Assembly (NCBI GenBank): GCA_963720475.1
Contig: OY970394.1
Span: 2,108,001-2,172,000 of the forward strand
Origin: G963720475 sp963720475
GTDB taxonomy: Bacteria > Actinomycetota > Thermoleophilia > Solirubrobacterales > Thermoleophilaceae
Length of the DNA: 64,000 nt
Direction: 5' to 3'
Both the position numbers and the translations under genes were made by a program. Of this stretch, positions 9,479 through 17,519 are shown one piece after another. The notes beneath the pieces are model-generated. The model was not told where the DNA came from and ran no database searches. It worked only from the letters and a program-made list of their open reading frames with translations. The stretch's first letter is position 1. Each line of letters opens with the position of its first letter.

Positions 9479-10138
9479 CTAATCGTCTCGGCCCTTGCCT
9501 CGCCCGCCCTTGTCGTCGGGAGCGTCCTCGCGGGCGTTCCCGTGCTGCTTGTTTTTGTCCTTCCCTTTGGCCTTACCCTTGCCTGACCCGCGGCGCTCGA
9601 CCTGTTCGCACGAGCCGTTCGGGGTCGCCTCGGTCGCGTCGGCGATGACGTCCTGTGCGTCGAGTCGGGCGACGTCGTTGCCTTCGCCGCACGTGATCCG
9701 GTCAGCGGTACGGCCGTCACCCTTCGCCTTGACGAGGTCGTCGCCGGCCCCGGCGTCGAGGGTGTCGGCACCCTTGCCACCCTTCAACCGGTCGTTTCCC
9801 TCGCCGCCCGAGAGACTGTCGGCGCCCTTGTCGCCGTCGAGACGGTCGTTGCCGCCATCGCCGGCGATGGCGTCGATGCCCTTGCCTCCGTGCAACCGGT
9901 CGTCGCCGTCCCCGCCGGAGAGAGTGTCGTCGCCCTTTCCACCGTGAACGCGGTCATTCGCGGCAGCGCCGGAGAGGTTGTCGTTTCCGCCCTTGCCGTG
10001 GACGAGGTCCGCGTCGGGCGTGCCGGCGAATGTGTCGTTGCCGGACGTGCCCTTGAAAGTCGCTGCGCTGGCGACGCTCACCGCGCACAGCGCGGTGGTG
10101 GCGGCGGCCGCGAACGTGAGTCGGATCTTGCTGGTCAT
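9479..10138 (-). CDS. Secreted RTX-type calcium-binding repeat protein
   Basis: A 219-residue secreted protein. Residues 1-25 form a signal peptide (hydrophobic AAAATTALCAVSVASA, cleavage after ASA). Residues 30-135 carry about eight nonapeptide repeats of the GGxGxDxLx type (GGKGDDTLSGGDGDDRLHG, GGEGNDRLKGGKGADTL), which in RTX proteins bind calcium and fold as a beta-roll. Two Cys (in RITCGEGND and GSCEQVE) could pair, and the tail is a low-complexity Lys/Gly/Asp stretch. There is no catalytic domain, so a structural or adhesive surface role is inference. A GAGGAGG site precedes the ATG. It is inserted between smc and ftsY, which are normally adjacent. Confidence 0.82.
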   Translation of the reverse strand: MTSKIRLTFAAAATTALCAVSVASAATFKGTSGNDTFAGTPDADLVHGKGGNDNLSGAAANDRVHGGKGDDTLSGGDGDDRLHGGKGIDAIAGDGGNDRLDGDKGADSLSGGEGNDRLKGGKGADTLDAGAGDDLVKAKGDGRTADRITCGEGNDVARLDAQDVIADATEATPNGSCEQVERRGSGKGKAKGKDKNKQHGNAREDAPDDKGGRGKGRDD

Positions 10139-10272
10139 TGCCTGGGTCCTCCTCGAGGTTGGGATGGTTCCGGTCCCCTTCCTCGCTAACGACCAGCGGA
10201 CGCCGAAGCTTGAGCCCGCGCCTCTGTGGGGCGCTCTGACTGGACGATCGTTCGGGCGGCGCTCGTGCGGGG

Positions 10273-12741
10273 CTAGGCGGCGGACTCGAGCGCAGCCTCA
10301 CCGGCGAGCCGGCGGGAAATCACCTTCGAGACGCCGTCGGCGCCCATGCTGACGCCGTAGAGCGTGTCGGCGGCGTCCATCGTCCGCTTCTGATGGGTGA
10401 CGACGATGAACTGCGCCTTGTCGGAGAAGCGGTCGAGCAGCTGGAGGAAGCGGTCGATGTTGAGGTCGTCGAGGGCCGCCTCGACCTCGTCGAGGATGTA
10501 GAAGGGGCACGGGCGCGCGAGGAACACCGCGAACATGAAGGCGAGCGCGACGAGCGACTTCTCGCCGCCGGAGAGCAGCGAAAGGCGGCGCATGGACTTG
10601 CCGCCGGGCGTGACCTCGACCTCGACACCGAGCTCGCGGTCGAGCCCCTCGTGCTCCTCCGCCTCGGCGGCCTCCTCGGCGCTGTCGGCCTCGCCCCCGT
10701 CCTCGACCTGCCCGCCGCCGATCACGGGACGCGGCCCGTCCGGCTTGACGAGGCGCAGGCGGCCCCGGCCGCCCGGGAAGAGGTGCTGGACGACGTCCTC
10801 GAAGTTCTTCGCCGCGATCTCGAAGGTCTCCTCGAAGCGCTCCTTGATGCGCTTGTCGATGTCGCGGATGATCTGCTCGAGCTCGGAGAGGGCGCTCTCG
10901 AGGTCCTTCCTCGAGGCCTCGAGCTCGTCCACGCGCGCCACCGCCTCTTCGTACTCGCCCTTGGCGAGCGGGTTGACCGGGCCGAGCTGCTCGCGGCGGC
11001 GGGCGAGACGCTCGATCTTGCGCTCGAGCTCGTCGCGCTCGTCGTCGCCGAGCGCCGCCGCCGGCTCCTCGGGCTTCTCGAAGCCGAGCCGGATCGCGAC
11101 CTCACCTGCCTCGTGGGCCAGCTCGGCCTCGCTGTCGCGCAGCTTCTGGGCAGCGACCTCGGTCTCTGTGACGGACTCGCTCGCGGCCCGTAGGCGTCCC
11201 TGGAGCTCGGCCTCGGCGCGGGCGCACTCGCGCAGCTCGGCGGTCGTCTCGTCGCCCGCGCGCTCCGAGTCGCCGAGCTCCCCTTCGAGCTCGCTGCGAC
11301 GCGCACCGACAGTGGCGGCGGCTGCTTCCAGCGCTGCGGCGGCGGAGCTCGCCTGCGTCTCGAGAGCGCGCTGGCGCTCCGCTCGGTCCTCGAGCACGGC
11401 ACGGCGACGCGCGCGCTCGCGGCGCTCGCGCTCGGCCATCTCCTTCAGCAGGCGCTCCGCGCGGCTACGCTCCTCCGGATCGTGACCCAGCGCTCCGGCG
11501 CCCGACAGGGCGAGGCCGTCGCGCGTGACGCACAATCCGTTGAAGTCGGGGCGCACGTCGTCGAGGGAGTTGACCACCCAGACGTCGGCGAGCAGCCGCT
11601 CGATCGCCGGCGCGTACTCGGGCTCGGCCGAGACGTGGTCGAGAAGTCGCACGGCCCCTGGCGCGGGCGGGGCATCGGGCCCGCCACCCTCTTGTGACGC
11701 ACCGTCGGGCGCGTCACCGGCGAGCGCGGCGAGCTGCGCATCGCAGCGCGTCACTTCCTCGGCGGCAGCGCTCGCGACGTCGCGAGCGCGCTCGAGCCGC
11801 AGTCCGATCGCCTCGGCCGTCGAGCGCGCGGAGAAGAGCGCATTGGCCCGCTGCTCGCGCGCCTGACTGCGGCTCGCGAGCGCCTGCTCGGCGGCCTCAC
11901 GGCGCGCGGCGACGCCCTCGAGCTCGCCCTCGGCGGCTTCGCGCGCGGAGCGCGCGACGGTCGCGGCAGCCTCCGCGTCGGCGAGCTCGCCGCGCAGTCC
12001 GCGAAGGGAGTCGGACGCCAGCGCCAGCCGCGCCTCGTTCGACTGGCGCTCGAGGCGCTCGTGCAACTCGGCAGCCTCGGCCTGGCGCTTCAGCGGGCGC
12101 AGGTGCGAGCGCGCCTCGCGTTCGACGTCGAGTGCGCGGGCGAGGTTGTCGTGTGTTCGCTCGAGCTTGAGGTGGGTGCGGCGGCGGCGCTTGCGGTGCT
12201 TCGAGAGGCCGGCCGCCTCCTCGATCAACAGCCGCCGGTCGCGCGGCTTCGAGTGGATGATCGCCTCGACGCGGCCCTGAGAGACGACGGAGTGCATCTC
12301 CTTGCCGAGGCCGGTGTCCGAAAGCGCCTCGATCACGTCCACGAGGCGGCAACGGGCGCCGTTGATGCGGTACTCGCCCTCGCCCGCGCGGTCGAGCCGA
12401 CGCATGATCGAGAGCTCGGAGAAGTCGCTCGCCGCCTCACCCTCGCCGCTATCGCGGCTCGTACCGGTCGCTTCGCTCCCTCCGTTGTCGATCACGACCT
12501 CGACCTCGGCAGCCTTGCGCGAACCGACGCCCGGGCCACCGGCGAAGATCACGTCCTGCATCTTCTGGCCGCGCACCGCGAGCGGGCTCTGCTCGCCGAG
12601 CGCCCAAAGGACCGCGTCGGTGATGTTCGACTTGCCCGACCCGTTCGGGCCGACGATCACGGACACGCCAGGGCTGAAGTCGAGGCGGACCCGGTTCGGG
12701 AACGACTTGAAGCCCTTCAGGCGGATCGAGCGCAGGTGCAT
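10273..12741 (-). CDS. smc: Chromosome segregation ATPase SMC, unusually short
   Basis: Condensin ATPase. The N-terminal head carries Walker A GPNGSGKS at residues 31-38, and the C-terminal head carries LSGGEKS near 723 and Walker B YILDEVEAALD near 748-757, so ATP binding looks intact. The protein has only 822 residues, against about 1150-1200 in the family. The first coil (about 185-340) runs into a Gly/Pro linker (about 342-361) and then into what looks like only the second half of a hinge (362-419, LLDHVSAEPEYAPAIERLL and following). The second coil spans about 425-650. The frame is intact. rnc lies upstream, as usual; scpA and scpB are at 57-58.6 kb. Confidence 0.93.
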   Translation of the reverse strand: MHLRSIRLKGFKSFPNRVRLDFSPGVSVIVGPNGSGKSNITDAVLWALGEQSPLAVRGQKMQDVIFAGGPGVGSRKAAEVEVVIDNGGSEATGTSRDSGEGEAASDFSELSIMRRLDRAGEGEYRINGARCRLVDVIEALSDTGLGKEMHSVVSQGRVEAIIHSKPRDRRLLIEEAAGLSKHRKRRRRTHLKLERTHDNLARALDVEREARSHLRPLKRQAEAAELHERLERQSNEARLALASDSLRGLRGELADAEAAATVARSAREAAEGELEGVAARREAAEQALASRSQAREQRANALFSARSTAEAIGLRLERARDVASAAAEEVTRCDAQLAALAGDAPDGASQEGGGPDAPPAPGAVRLLDHVSAEPEYAPAIERLLADVWVVNSLDDVRPDFNGLCVTRDGLALSGAGALGHDPEERSRAERLLKEMAERERRERARRRAVLEDRAERQRALETQASSAAAALEAAAATVGARRSELEGELGDSERAGDETTAELRECARAEAELQGRLRAASESVTETEVAAQKLRDSEAELAHEAGEVAIRLGFEKPEEPAAALGDDERDELERKIERLARRREQLGPVNPLAKGEYEEAVARVDELEASRKDLESALSELEQIIRDIDKRIKERFEETFEIAAKNFEDVVQHLFPGGRGRLRLVKPDGPRPVIGGGQVEDGGEADSAEEAAEAEEHEGLDRELGVEVEVTPGGKSMRRLSLLSGGEKSLVALAFMFAVFLARPCPFYILDEVEAALDDLNIDRFLQLLDRFSDKAQFIVVTHQKRTMDAADTLYGVSMGADGVSKVISRRLAGEAALESAA

Positions 12742-12746
12742 GGCGG

Positions 12747-13451
12747 CTAGGCCCCGGCCTCGCGTTCGAGAGCAGCCTCGGCGGCTTCCTGCTCGGCGGC
12801 CTTCTTCGTCTTTCCACGACCGCGCCCGACCTCCTCGTCGCCGACGCGGGCGACCACGACGAAGCTGCGGTCGTGCGGGGGGCCCTCCTCCGTCGCGACC
12901 TCGTAGCTGACCGTCTCGGCGCGCCGTGCGAGGCGCTCCTGGAGCAGCGACTTGTGGTCGGCCGGACCGGATTGCGCGAGCTCGATCTCACCCGCGAAGG
13001 CATCCGCGACGGCCGGCGCGACGCGGTCGAACCCGAACTCCAGGTAGGCCGCGCCGATGACCGCCTCGCAGATCTCGGCGAGGACGTTGTCGTTCGCGGC
13101 GAGCGCCGCCGCACCGCGGCCGGCGCCGCCCTCGGGCGCGACCGTCGCGAGCCGCTCGGGCAGTCCAAGGGAGCGGGCGACGCGCGCGCACGACGGACGG
13201 CTCACGACCTGTGCGCGCAGCTTCGTCAGGCGACCCGCGTCGTGGCGCTCGAAGCGGGGCAGCAGATGGGTGGCGACGGCGAGGCTCAAGACGGAGTCCC
13301 CGATGAACGCGAGCCGGCCGTAGGACGCCTGCTCGGACTCCGCCCACGACGCGTGCGTGAACGCCTGCCGCGCGAGCTCCGCGGGCAGCTGGTCGAGCAG
13401 GGAGTGCAGTTCGTCCAGGAGATCGCGATCAGGAGGCCTCTTGCGGCGCAT
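12747..13451 (-). CDS. rnc: Ribonuclease III with altered catalytic residues
   Basis: Double-stranded-RNA endonuclease family, 234 residues: an RNase III domain (about 10-150) and a C-terminal dsRNA-binding domain (about 165-232, SLLQERLARRAETVSYEV to KAAEQEAAEAAL). The signature box reads YGRLAFIGDSVL. Against E. coli numbering, E38 is Gly45, E41 is Ala48 and E65 is Ala72, while D45 is kept (Asp52). D114 is Glu126 and E117 is kept (Glu129). Two of the four metal ligands are therefore changed. Start choice: the ATG at 13451 (MRRKRPP) overlaps acpP by 23 bases; a longer open frame upstream is only the shadow of acpP. smc follows 5 bases later. Confidence 0.88.
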   Translation of the reverse strand: MRRKRPPDRDLLDELHSLLDQLPAELARQAFTHASWAESEQASYGRLAFIGDSVLSLAVATHLLPRFERHDAGRLTKLRAQVVSRPSCARVARSLGLPERLATVAPEGGAGRGAAALAANDNVLAEICEAVIGAAYLEFGFDRVAPAVADAFAGEIELAQSGPADHKSLLQERLARRAETVSYEVATEEGPPHDRSFVVVARVGDEEVGRGRGKTKKAAEQEAAEAALEREAGA

Positions 13452-13683
13452 GGGCGGCGACGTAGTCGGCGGCTTGGCCGACCGTCTGGATGCGCGCGGC
13501 CTCCTCGTCGGGGATGCGGATGCCGGAGCGGTCCTCGAGCTCGACGACGAGCTCGACCAGGTCGAGCGAGTCGGCGTCGAGGTCCTCCTTGAAGCGCGTT
13601 CCATCCTCGATCCGGGACGGGTCGATCTCGAGCTCCTCCGCGAGGTGGGCGCGGATGAGTTCCATCACCTCTGCACGCGTCAT
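13429..13683 (-). CDS. acpP: Acyl carrier protein
   Basis: Carries growing acyl chains in fatty acid synthesis on a 4'-phosphopantetheine arm. The 84 residues are strongly acidic, and the attachment Ser is in the DLDADSLDLVELV motif (Ser about residue 39). It sits in the conserved rpmF-plsX-acpP-rnc-smc order; its ATG overlaps the plsX stop by one base (TGATG), and its 3' end overlaps rnc. Confidence 0.96.
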   Translation of the reverse strand: MTRAEVMELIRAHLAEELEIDPSRIEDGTRFKEDLDADSLDLVELVVELEDRSGIRIPDEEAARIQTVGQAADYVAAHAPQEAS

Positions 13684-14708
13684 CAGGGTCGAGCGACGCT
13701 AGCAGCGGAGGCGGATTGCTCCGCCTGCCCGGGCTCGGGACCGCGCCGGAGCGCTCCGCCGGCCTCCAGGGCCGCGTGGAGGCGCTCGATCATGCGCTCA
13801 TCGACCGCCCGCCGCGCCAGCTTGACCGCGGCGGCGATCCCGTCGGGGCCGAAGCTGCCGTGGGCGACGACGACCGGCTTGCGGAGCCCGAGCAGGATCG
13901 CGCCGCCGACGCCCTCTGGGTCTATCTGCGCCTTCAGTCGCTCGACCTTGCGGCGGATCAGGAGCCCCCCGACCGTCGAGATCGGACCCGAGCGGATCGC
14001 CTCGCGGATGGCCCCGGTGATCGTCTTGGCGGTGCCCTCGAGCACCTTCAGCGCGACGTTCCCGGTGAAGCCGTCGCTGACGAGCACGTCCACGGTGGCG
14101 GCGGGAAGGTCGAACCCCTCCACCATCCCCGCGAAGTCGAGCGGGCCTTCGGCGAGCTTCTCGTGGGCGGCGACGACGTCGGGAGTCCCCTTGCCTGCCT
14201 CCTCTCCCACGGACAGCAGCCCGACCCGCGCGCGGTCGAGGCCGTACACGGCCTCCATGAACGCCGCGCCCATGTAGCCGAACTGGACGAGATGCTCCGG
14301 GCGCACCTCGACGTTGGCGCCGCAGTCGACGAGCAGCGTCGGCCCCTTCGGAATCGGCAGCAGGACCGCGAGCGCCGGGCGGTGCACGCCCTTCGCACGC
14401 TTGATGTTCAGCAGCGACGCGGCAAGTGTGCCCCCCGTCGTCCCGGCTGACACCAGCGCGTCGGCCCGGCCATCCGCGACGGCGCGCGCAGCCTGCACGA
14501 TCGACGCGTCATCGCGCGCACGGGCGGCGGCGGCCGGATCCTCGTCGGAGCCGATCGTCGTCGGCGCGTCCACGAGCTCGGCGAGCTCGCCGGCGGCGGT
14601 CAGCTCGCTCGCGGGACCGAACACGAGCGCGCGCTCGCCCGAGCGGCGGACGCCCTCGGCAACGGTCGCCGGGCCGCCGTCGGCCCCGTTTGCGTCAACG
14701 GCGATCAT
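13683..14708 (-). CDS. plsX: Phosphate acyltransferase PlsX
   Basis: Makes acyl-phosphate from acyl-ACP for phospholipid synthesis. At 341 residues it is normal length. Family features are MIAVDANGADGGPATVAEGV at the N-terminus, VSAGTTGGTLAASLLNIKR, LLVDCGANVEVRPEHLVQFG, LLSVGEEAGKGTP, LVSDGFTGNVALKVLEG and VAHGSFGPDGI. It is coupled to acpP by TGATG, and rpmF lies 9 bases upstream, the usual arrangement. Confidence 0.96.
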   Translation of the reverse strand: MIAVDANGADGGPATVAEGVRRSGERALVFGPASELTAAGELAELVDAPTTIGSDEDPAAAARARDDASIVQAARAVADGRADALVSAGTTGGTLAASLLNIKRAKGVHRPALAVLLPIPKGPTLLVDCGANVEVRPEHLVQFGYMGAAFMEAVYGLDRARVGLLSVGEEAGKGTPDVVAAHEKLAEGPLDFAGMVEGFDLPAATVDVLVSDGFTGNVALKVLEGTAKTITGAIREAIRSGPISTVGGLLIRRKVERLKAQIDPEGVGGAILLGLRKPVVVAHGSFGPDGIAAAVKLARRAVDERMIERLHAALEAGGALRRGPEPGQAEQSASAASVARP

Positions 14709-14717
14709 CAGAGACGG

Positions 14718-14921
14718 CTAGTCGTCCGAGTCGGTGCCCTCGTCCACGTCGGGCGCGTAGATCTCGCGGCCGGCGTAGGTACCGCAGTTCGGGCAGACCC
14801 GGTGCGGCAGGCGGGGCGTGTGGCACTGCGGGCACTCGCGCAGGCGCGGCGGCGTGAGCTTGTGCTGGGAGCGGCGCTTGTTCGTGCGCGAGTGGGACTG
14901 TTTCTGCTTCGGGACGGCCAT
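14718..14921 (-). CDS. rpmF: Ribosomal protein L32, zinc-binding form
   Basis: 67-residue 50S protein, MAVPKQKQSHSRTNKRRS followed by a complete zinc ribbon (CPQC..CPNC), so this is the C-plus form; a zinc-independent copy, if present, would be elsewhere. A TACACT at 14932-14937 (minus strand) lies 10 bases before the ATG and is a plausible -10. It heads the plsX-acpP-rnc-smc run. In most bacteria yceD directly precedes rpmF; here a CHRD gene on the other strand lies between them. Confidence 0.95.
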   Translation of the reverse strand: MAVPKQKQSHSRTNKRRSQHKLTPPRLRECPQCHTPRLPHRVCPNCGTYAGREIYAPDVDEGTDSDD

Positions 14922-14988
14922 CGGGCGCCGCAGTGTAGAGACCTGTGTTATTCGTGCGCACCCTCATCCCCCGAAATCAGGAGGAAGC

Positions 14989-15453
14989 ATGCGTTTGAGG
15001 ATCGGACTTGCCGCGCTTGTGGCCGTGATCGGTACGGCGCTCGTGTTCGCGGTTGCGAGTAGCGGCCAGGACCCCGACGACGCCGTCGCGTTCGCCGCCA
15101 AGCTCACCGGCGCGAAGGAGAAGCCGTCGGCGGGCGACAAGGACGGCATCGGCTCGTTCACCGCCGTCACGACGACGAAGGGCCTCTGTTACGCGATCGT
15201 CGTCGACGGCATCAAGAAGCCGACGATGGCGCATATCCACAAGGGCTCGAAGAGCGTCGCGGGCCCCATCTCGATCACCCTGAAGACGCCGAAGACCGGC
15301 AGCAACGGCACGGTGTCGGGTTGCATCAGCGGCAGCGCCAACGAGGACGCGATCACCGCACTCCTCGGGAACCCGAAGGGCTACTACGTGAACGTCCACA
15401 CGTCGGACTTCCCGAACGGGGCGATCCGTGGTCAGCTCGTGACCGTCAAGTAG
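14989..15453 (+). CDS. Secreted CHRD-domain protein
   Basis: 154-residue exported protein. A signal peptide (residues 1-24, LAALVAVIGTALVFAVAS) is followed by a CHRD domain, recognisable by AKLTGAKEKPSAGDKDGIGS, the Cys-containing GLCYAIVVDGIKKPTMAHIH, a GPISITL strand and the closing YYVNVHTSDFPNGAIRGQLV. CHRD domains occur in animal chordin and in many bacterial surface proteins; the bacterial function is unknown. The start is fixed by an AGGAGGA site five bases upstream of the ATG. The 3' end overlaps yceD, on the other strand, by 8 bases. Confidence 0.85.
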   Translation: MRLRIGLAALVAVIGTALVFAVASSGQDPDDAVAFAAKLTGAKEKPSAGDKDGIGSFTAVTTTKGLCYAIVVDGIKKPTMAHIHKGSKSVAGPISITLKTPKTGSNGTVSGCISGSANEDAITALLGNPKGYYVNVHTSDFPNGAIRGQLVTVK

Positions 15454-15967
15454 CGGAGTCCCGCCACTGGTCGAGCGCGGCCCAGCGCGGGTCGCGCTCG
15501 ACCTCGTGGCGGTGATCCGGCCCGGCCTCGTTGAGGTTCTCGCCGCAGGTGGCACACAGACCGGCGCAGTCGGCACGGCAGAGGATCTGCACGGGCAGCG
15601 CTAGGACGAGCGCGTCGCGGGCCCAGGCGCCGAGGTCCAGCTCCCCTTCGCTGAGGTAGGGCGAGCGGAGCTCCTCGCCGCCGCCGGGCTGATCGACCTC
15701 GCGCCCGTCGACGGCGACGTCGAGCGCGGCGTCCTCGAGACAGCGCTGGCACGCGCCGTGGAGCGCGACTTCGAAGCGCAGGCGGAAGGAGTACCCGGAC
15801 GTCATCCGCGCGACGTCGAGCAAGGCGGGTGCGCGGTCGGGCTCGACCGAGTAGCGCTCGCCGCCGAACTCGAGGTCGTCGAGCCCGACCTCGGGTTCCA
15901 GGCGGCGCCCCTCCCCGGAGGAGAGCGTCAGCGTTGCTACATCGAGCAGGTCGGTGCGCGCGGGCAT
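15446..15967 (-). CDS. yceD: YceD/DUF177 family metal-binding protein
   Basis: 173-residue member of the YceD family, found beside rpmF in most bacteria and linked in plants and E. coli to 23S rRNA handling. The conserved CQRCLED (residues 78-84) and the closing Cys-rich block (ILCRADCAGLCATCGENLN, about 132-150) give the usual pairs of metal-binding Cys. TACCCT lies 7 bases before the ATG, so it starts its own transcription unit. It converges with the CHRD gene, with an 8-base overlap of the coding ends. Confidence 0.85.
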   Translation of the reverse strand: MPARTDLLDVATLTLSSGEGRRLEPEVGLDDLEFGGERYSVEPDRAPALLDVARMTSGYSFRLRFEVALHGACQRCLEDAALDVAVDGREVDQPGGGEELRSPYLSEGELDLGAWARDALVLALPVQILCRADCAGLCATCGENLNEAGPDHRHEVERDPRWAALDQWRDSAT

Positions 15968-15974
15968 CGCTCCG

Positions 15975-15980
15975 AGGGTA
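15975..15980 (-). promoter_or_regulatory. Putative -10 element of yceD
   Basis: TACCCT on the minus strand, 7 bases before the yceD ATG, in the 39-base gap behind the SepIVA-like gene. A leaderless mRNA is inferred. Confidence 0.4.
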
Positions 15981-16006
15981 GTACCCCGGAACCGCCGGCT
16001 CAGGCC

Positions 16007-16468
16007 TTAGCCGACTTCGGCTTCTTCGCGGCCCTGAAGGCGGTCGCGGCCGCGCTGGACGGCCGCGATGAACTTGGTCAGGTTGACCTCGAGCGTGTTG
16101 AGGATGTCGTCGGCGTAGTCCTCGGCGCCGAGACGGATCTCGCGCTCGCGGGCACGGGCGTCGTCGACGATCTCCTCGGCCTGGCGCTCGGCGTTCTTGA
16201 CGACCTCCTCGTCGGAGATCAGGCTCGCCTGCTGGTCCTTCGCCTCCTTGAGGATCCGCTCGGCCTCGCGCTTGGCCTCGGCGAGCATCTCCTGACGCTC
16301 CTTGACGATCCAGCGCGCCTGCTTGATCTCCTCAGGGATCGTGGCGCGCATCTGATCGAGGATGTCGTAGATCTCCTCCTTGTCCACGCGCACCTGGTCG
16401 GTCAACGGCACCGGCTTGGCGTTGTGGATCTGATCGTCCAGCTTGTCGATTAGAACGAGAACGTCCAT
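16007..16468 (-). CDS. SepIVA-like DivIVA-family coiled-coil protein
   Basis: 153 residues, almost wholly helical. A short N-terminal segment MDVLVLIDKLDDQIHNAKPV is followed by long Glu/Lys/Ala coiled coils (about 28-150, e.g. EEIKQARWIVKERQEMLAEA and ERQAEEIVDDARAREREI). Length, composition and position between coaD and yceD match the mycobacterial SepIVA locus, a septation and cell-envelope factor. I infer a scaffold role at the division site or pole. No catalytic motif is present. The only alternative I would consider is an F-type ATPase b-subunit-like annotation, which the lack of a membrane helix argues against. Confidence 0.7.
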   Translation of the reverse strand: MDVLVLIDKLDDQIHNAKPVPLTDQVRVDKEEIYDILDQMRATIPEEIKQARWIVKERQEMLAEAKREAERILKEAKDQQASLISDEEVVKNAERQAEEIVDDARAREREIRLGAEDYADDILNTLEVNLTKFIAAVQRGRDRLQGREEAEVG

Positions 16469-16486
16469 AGCTTGGGCCTCAGTTCG

Positions 16487-16976
<490 letters not shown>

Positions 16977-16987
<11 letters not shown>

Positions 16988-17516
16988 GGTGGATCGCGAT
17001 CCGCACGCGGCCGTAGACGCGTTCGCGCTCTAGCGGCAGGTCGAGTGCCAGGGGAGTTCGCTTGTCTGATTCCACGACGATCAGGCCGTCCGGGCGGAGC
17101 ACCGCCGGGAGCAACTCGGCGAGCTGGCCGGCCAGGCCATCGGCCGCACTATATGGCGGATCGACAAAAACGCGGTCGAAAGGGTCGGGCCGCGCCCGAA
17201 GGAACTCGACCGCGCCGGAGGCGACCACCTCGCCCTCCGCTCCCAGGTTCACGAGGTTGTGCCGCACCGCTCCGACGGCGGCGTGGTCGGCGTCGACGAA
17301 CGTCGCACTGGCCGCACCACGCGAGAGGGCCTCGATTCCGAGCGCCCCGGAGCCGGCGAAGAGGTCGAGCACACGCAGGCCCTCGATCGGGCCGATGATC
17401 GAGAAGATCGCTTCGCGCACACGGTCGGCGGTCGGGCGCGTCTGACGGCCCTGCGGCGCCTCGATCCGGCGGCTGCGGTACTCGCCGGCGACGATGCGGA
17501 GGTGGCGCTTCGCCAT
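16977..17516 (-). CDS. rsmD: 16S rRNA (guanine-966-N2)-methyltransferase RsmD
   Basis: Rossmann-fold methyltransferase acting on the small-subunit rRNA. 179 residues: RIVAGEYRSRRIEAPQG..TRPTADRVREAIFSI at the N-terminus, the SAM motif VLDLFAGSGALGIEALSRGA, and the catalytic box FVDPPY. recG ends 3 bases upstream, so rsmD and coaD are translated from the recG transcript. Confidence 0.95.
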
Positions 17517-17519
17517 CGG

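Noticed and set aside
10139..10272. Terminator after smc (GCGCC..GGCGC near 10220)
   Set aside because: Only a 5-bp stem with no T-run; too weak to report as a feature.
13452..13604. N-terminal extension of RNase III
   Set aside because: It would be read through acpP and is Ser/Thr/Arg-rich shadow sequence; MRRKRPP at 13451 gives the family's normal length.
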